A DNA stretch of 49,624 nt from Patescibacteria group bacterium (GTDB lineage Bacteria; Patescibacteriota; Minisyncoccia; Phycocordibacterales; UBA918), in the NCBI GenBank assembly GCA_019752815.1, contig JAIELQ010000005.1, positions 1 through 49,624 on the forward strand. The letters run 5' to 3'. The notes under the pieces are model-generated. The model made no database searches, was not told the DNA's origin, and was given only the letters and a program-made list of their open reading frames with translations. Shown one piece after another: positions 47,905-49,624 of the stretch. Position 1 is the stretch's first letter. Each line of letters starts with the position of its first letter. The position numbers and the translations under genes are program-made.

Positions 47905-49203
47905 ATGAAATTCTCACTTGATAATTGTAAGTCGGTTAACCAAAATTTATTACCGGTGCAAGGAGTCCTGCTCGCACCATACATCGAGACGTTGAAAGCG
48001 GCCCTTGAGATGGGTCAGTATATCGTTCCAGAGTCTTCTATTAACCTGCCGTCAGATACGAAAGCGCTCGAGGAAGTTGAGGCCATGGTGACCAAAAAAG
48101 TCTCTTCGGACTTGCGCTATATTTTTGTCATTGGAATTGGAGGGTCAAATTTAGGTACGAAGGCAATCTACGATGCCTTACAGACAGAGCGACACAATGA
48201 TCGTGAACTTGTGTTTATTGATACGGTGAGTGCAGTGCAATTACAAAAGACTAAAACAATTATTTCTGAACTCAGTAAGCCGGATGAACTGCTCTTAATT
48301 AGTATTAGTAAATCAGGGGGTACGACCGAAACACTGGCGAACACTGAAATTTTAACTGAACTGGGGTTTGAAAAATGGGGAAGTGAAATCAAAAGTCGAT
48401 TAGTAGTTATTACTGACAAAGATTCAGAATTTGAAAAATCTGCTATTGCACGCGGAGTAGATGTGCTCACGATGCCAAAAGTGGTGGGAGGTCGTTTTTC
48501 CGTTTTTACCGCCGTCGGTCTTTTTCCGCTCTCTGCACTCGGTGTGTCGGTAGCAGACATGCTTGAAGGGGCGACGAGTATTCGTACGAGCTGTCTTAAT
48601 CTCGATATCAATTTCAATCCGGCTGCTCAATCGGCACTCGTAGCCTACCAAGCGTACCAACATGGACAGATTGTTCACGACACATTTGTATTTAATCCGG
48701 AATTGGAATCGCTCGGTAAATGGTATCGGCAGCTATTAGGGGAGAGTATTGGGAAAGCAGTGGCGGGCGAAGGTGATACAGGTCGGGTAGGGATTGTGCC
48801 GACAGTATCAGTTGGTTCAACTGATCTCCATTCGGTAGGTCAGCTGTATCTTGGTGGCCCGGCTCGGACGCTCACAACATTTATGATTAGTACCACCGAT
48901 GAGTGCACATTTGTGACGCCAACCGAACGACTGTTTGAAACGCTGGCACCGATGGCGACCGGGAAGTCAACCAAACAAATCATGGACGCCATTTTAAATG
49001 GCACTAAAACCGCCTACAATAAAGCCTCGCTACCGTTTATGGAAATTACATTCGACGGTATTACTCCACATGAGCTAGGAGCATTCATGCAGTTTAAAAT
49101 GATTGAGATGATGTATCTGGGACGATTATTCGGAGTAGATGCCTTTAATCAACCAGCGGTGGAATTGTATAAGGTAGAAACAAAGAAGTTGCTTGAACAA
49201 TAA
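47905..49203 (+). CDS. pgi: Glucose-6-phosphate isomerase
   Basis: 432 aa from ATG 47905, in the size class of compact bacterial PGIs. The sugar-phosphate-binding SIS folds show VIGIGGSNLGTKAI, ISISKSGGTTETLANTE and GGRFSVFTAVGLFPL. The catalytic glutamate lies in LGESIGKA, the histidine in GSTDLHSVGQL, and the C-terminal lysine region in PHELGAFMQFKMIEMMYL. It interconverts glucose 6-phosphate and fructose 6-phosphate, linking the glucan operon to the aldolase step. Confidence 0.95.
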   Translation: MKFSLDNCKSVNQNLLPVQGVLLAPYIETLKAALEMGQYIVPESSINLPSDTKALEEVEAMVTKKVSSDLRYIFVIGIGGSNLGTKAIYDALQTERHNDRELVFIDTVSAVQLQKTKTIISELSKPDELLLISISKSGGTTETLANTEILTELGFEKWGSEIKSRLVVITDKDSEFEKSAIARGVDVLTMPKVVGGRFSVFTAVGLFPLSALGVSVADMLEGATSIRTSCLNLDINFNPAAQSALVAYQAYQHGQIVHDTFVFNPELESLGKWYRQLLGESIGKAVAGEGDTGRVGIVPTVSVGSTDLHSVGQLYLGGPARTLTTFMISTTDECTFVTPTERLFETLAPMATGKSTKQIMDAILNGTKTAYNKASLPFMEITFDGITPHELGAFMQFKMIEMMYLGRLFGVDAFNQPAVELYKVETKKLLEQ

Positions 49204-49223
49204 GCATAAATAACTCATTTTCT

Positions 49224-49252
49224 CCCCAGATTTTGGGGGTTTCTATCTGGGG
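49224..49252. terminator. Hairpin between pgi and atpB
   Basis: CCCCAGA pairs with TCTGGGG over 15 nt. No T-run, so it is a weak terminator candidate. Confidence 0.5.
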
Positions 49253-49261
49253 TAAACTCTG

Positions 49262-49307
49262 GTATGATGCGGGCGCAACGGCAAACGTTGCAAAAACGTT
49301 GTAAATT
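49262..49307 (+). promoter_or_regulatory. Promoter and leader of the ATP synthase operon
   Basis: TATGAT at 49262-49267, then a leader of about 35 nt with CAACG and two CGTTG copies, either of which can pair with it. This leader is longer than those of most genes here and has no clear Shine-Dalgarno. Confidence 0.45.
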
Positions 49308-49624
49308 ATGCTCGGAATCGCTACAGCCTACGCCGCCGAAGTTGGCATCAGTGTTAAACTCGCTCCCTATATCGTGGGTGAGTTCCTTGGCGTACCAATT
49401 ACCGCTACCATGCTCACCACGTGGCTCACGATGGCAGTACTCATTGGTTTAGCATTCCTCGTTAATGCTAAAATTGCCACAGTCCCCGGCAAATTACAAA
49501 GTGTATTTGAGCTCATTATCGGTGGTGTGTACGATTATATGAGTGAAGTGTTGGAGAGTAAGGAGATGGCTCGGAAATACTTCCCGATCATTATGACCAT
49601 TTTCTTGTTTGTGCTGGCACTTAA
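49308..49624 (+). CDS. atpB: F0F1 ATP synthase subunit a, 3' partial
   Basis: The first 105 codons are present; the gene runs off the window. The N-terminus (VKLAPYIVGEFLGVPITATM, then LTTWL) starts the first membrane helix, and VPGKLQSVFELIIGGVYDYM followed by FPIIMTIFLFVLAL matches the family's cytoplasmic loop and second helix. Subunit a forms the proton (or sodium) half-channels of the ATP synthase. It is usually the first gene of the atp operon, which likely continues downstream. Confidence 0.9.
   Translation, partial: MLGIATAYAAEVGISVKLAPYIVGEFLGVPITATMLTTWLTMAVLIGLAFLVNAKIATVPGKLQSVFELIIGGVYDYMSEVLESKEMARKYFPIIMTIFLFVLAL

Noticed and set aside
1-49624. CRISPR array
   Set aside because: No regularly spaced direct repeats. 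The repeats found are single dispersed palindromes.
1-49624. Alternative genetic code (TGA read as Gly, as in some CPR groups)
   Set aside because: Long conserved genes contain no in-frame TGA, and TGA ends apbE and the 25734-26231 gene.

Overview
The window looks like chromosomal DNA of an ultrasmall bacterium of the Candidate Phyla Radiation (Patescibacteria, probably a Parcubacteria-type lineage). This is inferred from gene content and style: compact RpoB (at least 1065 aa) and RpoC (1227 aa), tightly packed mostly monocistronic housekeeping genes, a CPR-style PemK/MazF protein, and an archaeal-looking glycogen cluster. The code is standard: TGA ends several genes and never interrupts the long frames. 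I found no rRNA, tRNA, CRISPR array, transposase or prophage.

Layout. 1-6925: rpoB (5' end outside the window) and rpoC. 7124-10738: a small accessory gene, a 99-bp duplicate of the dnaG 5' end with a lone PemK/MazF-like gene beside it, dnaG, and another accessory gene. 10892-16079: primary sigma factor with a histone-H1-like tail, a small accessory gene, a lycopene-cyclase-like membrane protein and a CPA1 antiporter. 16254-22656: UvrD-nuclease fusion, DsbA-like protein, uppP, two accessory genes, a DEDD exonuclease. 22727-27989: hisS, a PH-domain protein, a small membrane protein, prmC, an accessory gene, and an ABC exporter pair. 28172-29936: small membrane protein, class I aldolase, ribosomal protein bL33. 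30062-35134: palindromic operator and a four-gene alpha-glucan operon (glycosyltransferase, GH57, DUF5752-like, GH15). 35272-40199: truB, a secreted accessory protein, CNNM/CBS protein, HNH nuclease flanked by identical terminators, DEAD-box helicase. 40511-43183: AlkC-like, ATL and HD proteins, and a secreted RlpA-like protein. 43353-49624: SGNH hydrolase, a flavin-based redox locus (His-rich protein, ApbE, FMN-binding protein, NqrB-like/FNR fusion), pgi, and the start of atpB.

Two gene-expression styles coexist. Most housekeeping genes have a -10 box (TATACT, TACAAT or TACTAT) only 5-12 nt before ATG and no Shine-Dalgarno, so their mRNAs should be leaderless or nearly so. Nine small accessory genes instead form closed units: a TTGACT-type -35, a TAnnnT -10, a leader of about 30-80 nt, a purine-rich Shine-Dalgarno, a short unusual protein, and a private hairpin terminator. 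Some of these terminators and leaders are related in sequence, so the units look like a family of transferable expression cassettes. I think this is the most unusual system here.

The second striking layer is a set of long imperfect-palindrome repeats (about 100-260 bp) that nearly all begin within about 10 nt of a stop codon. Their central stems covary (GTAC/GTAC, GTGC/GCAC, GTAT/ATAC), and some carry further shared modules. A separate palindrome sits in frame inside prmC. All functional assignments rest on motifs read by eye; no database search was possible.
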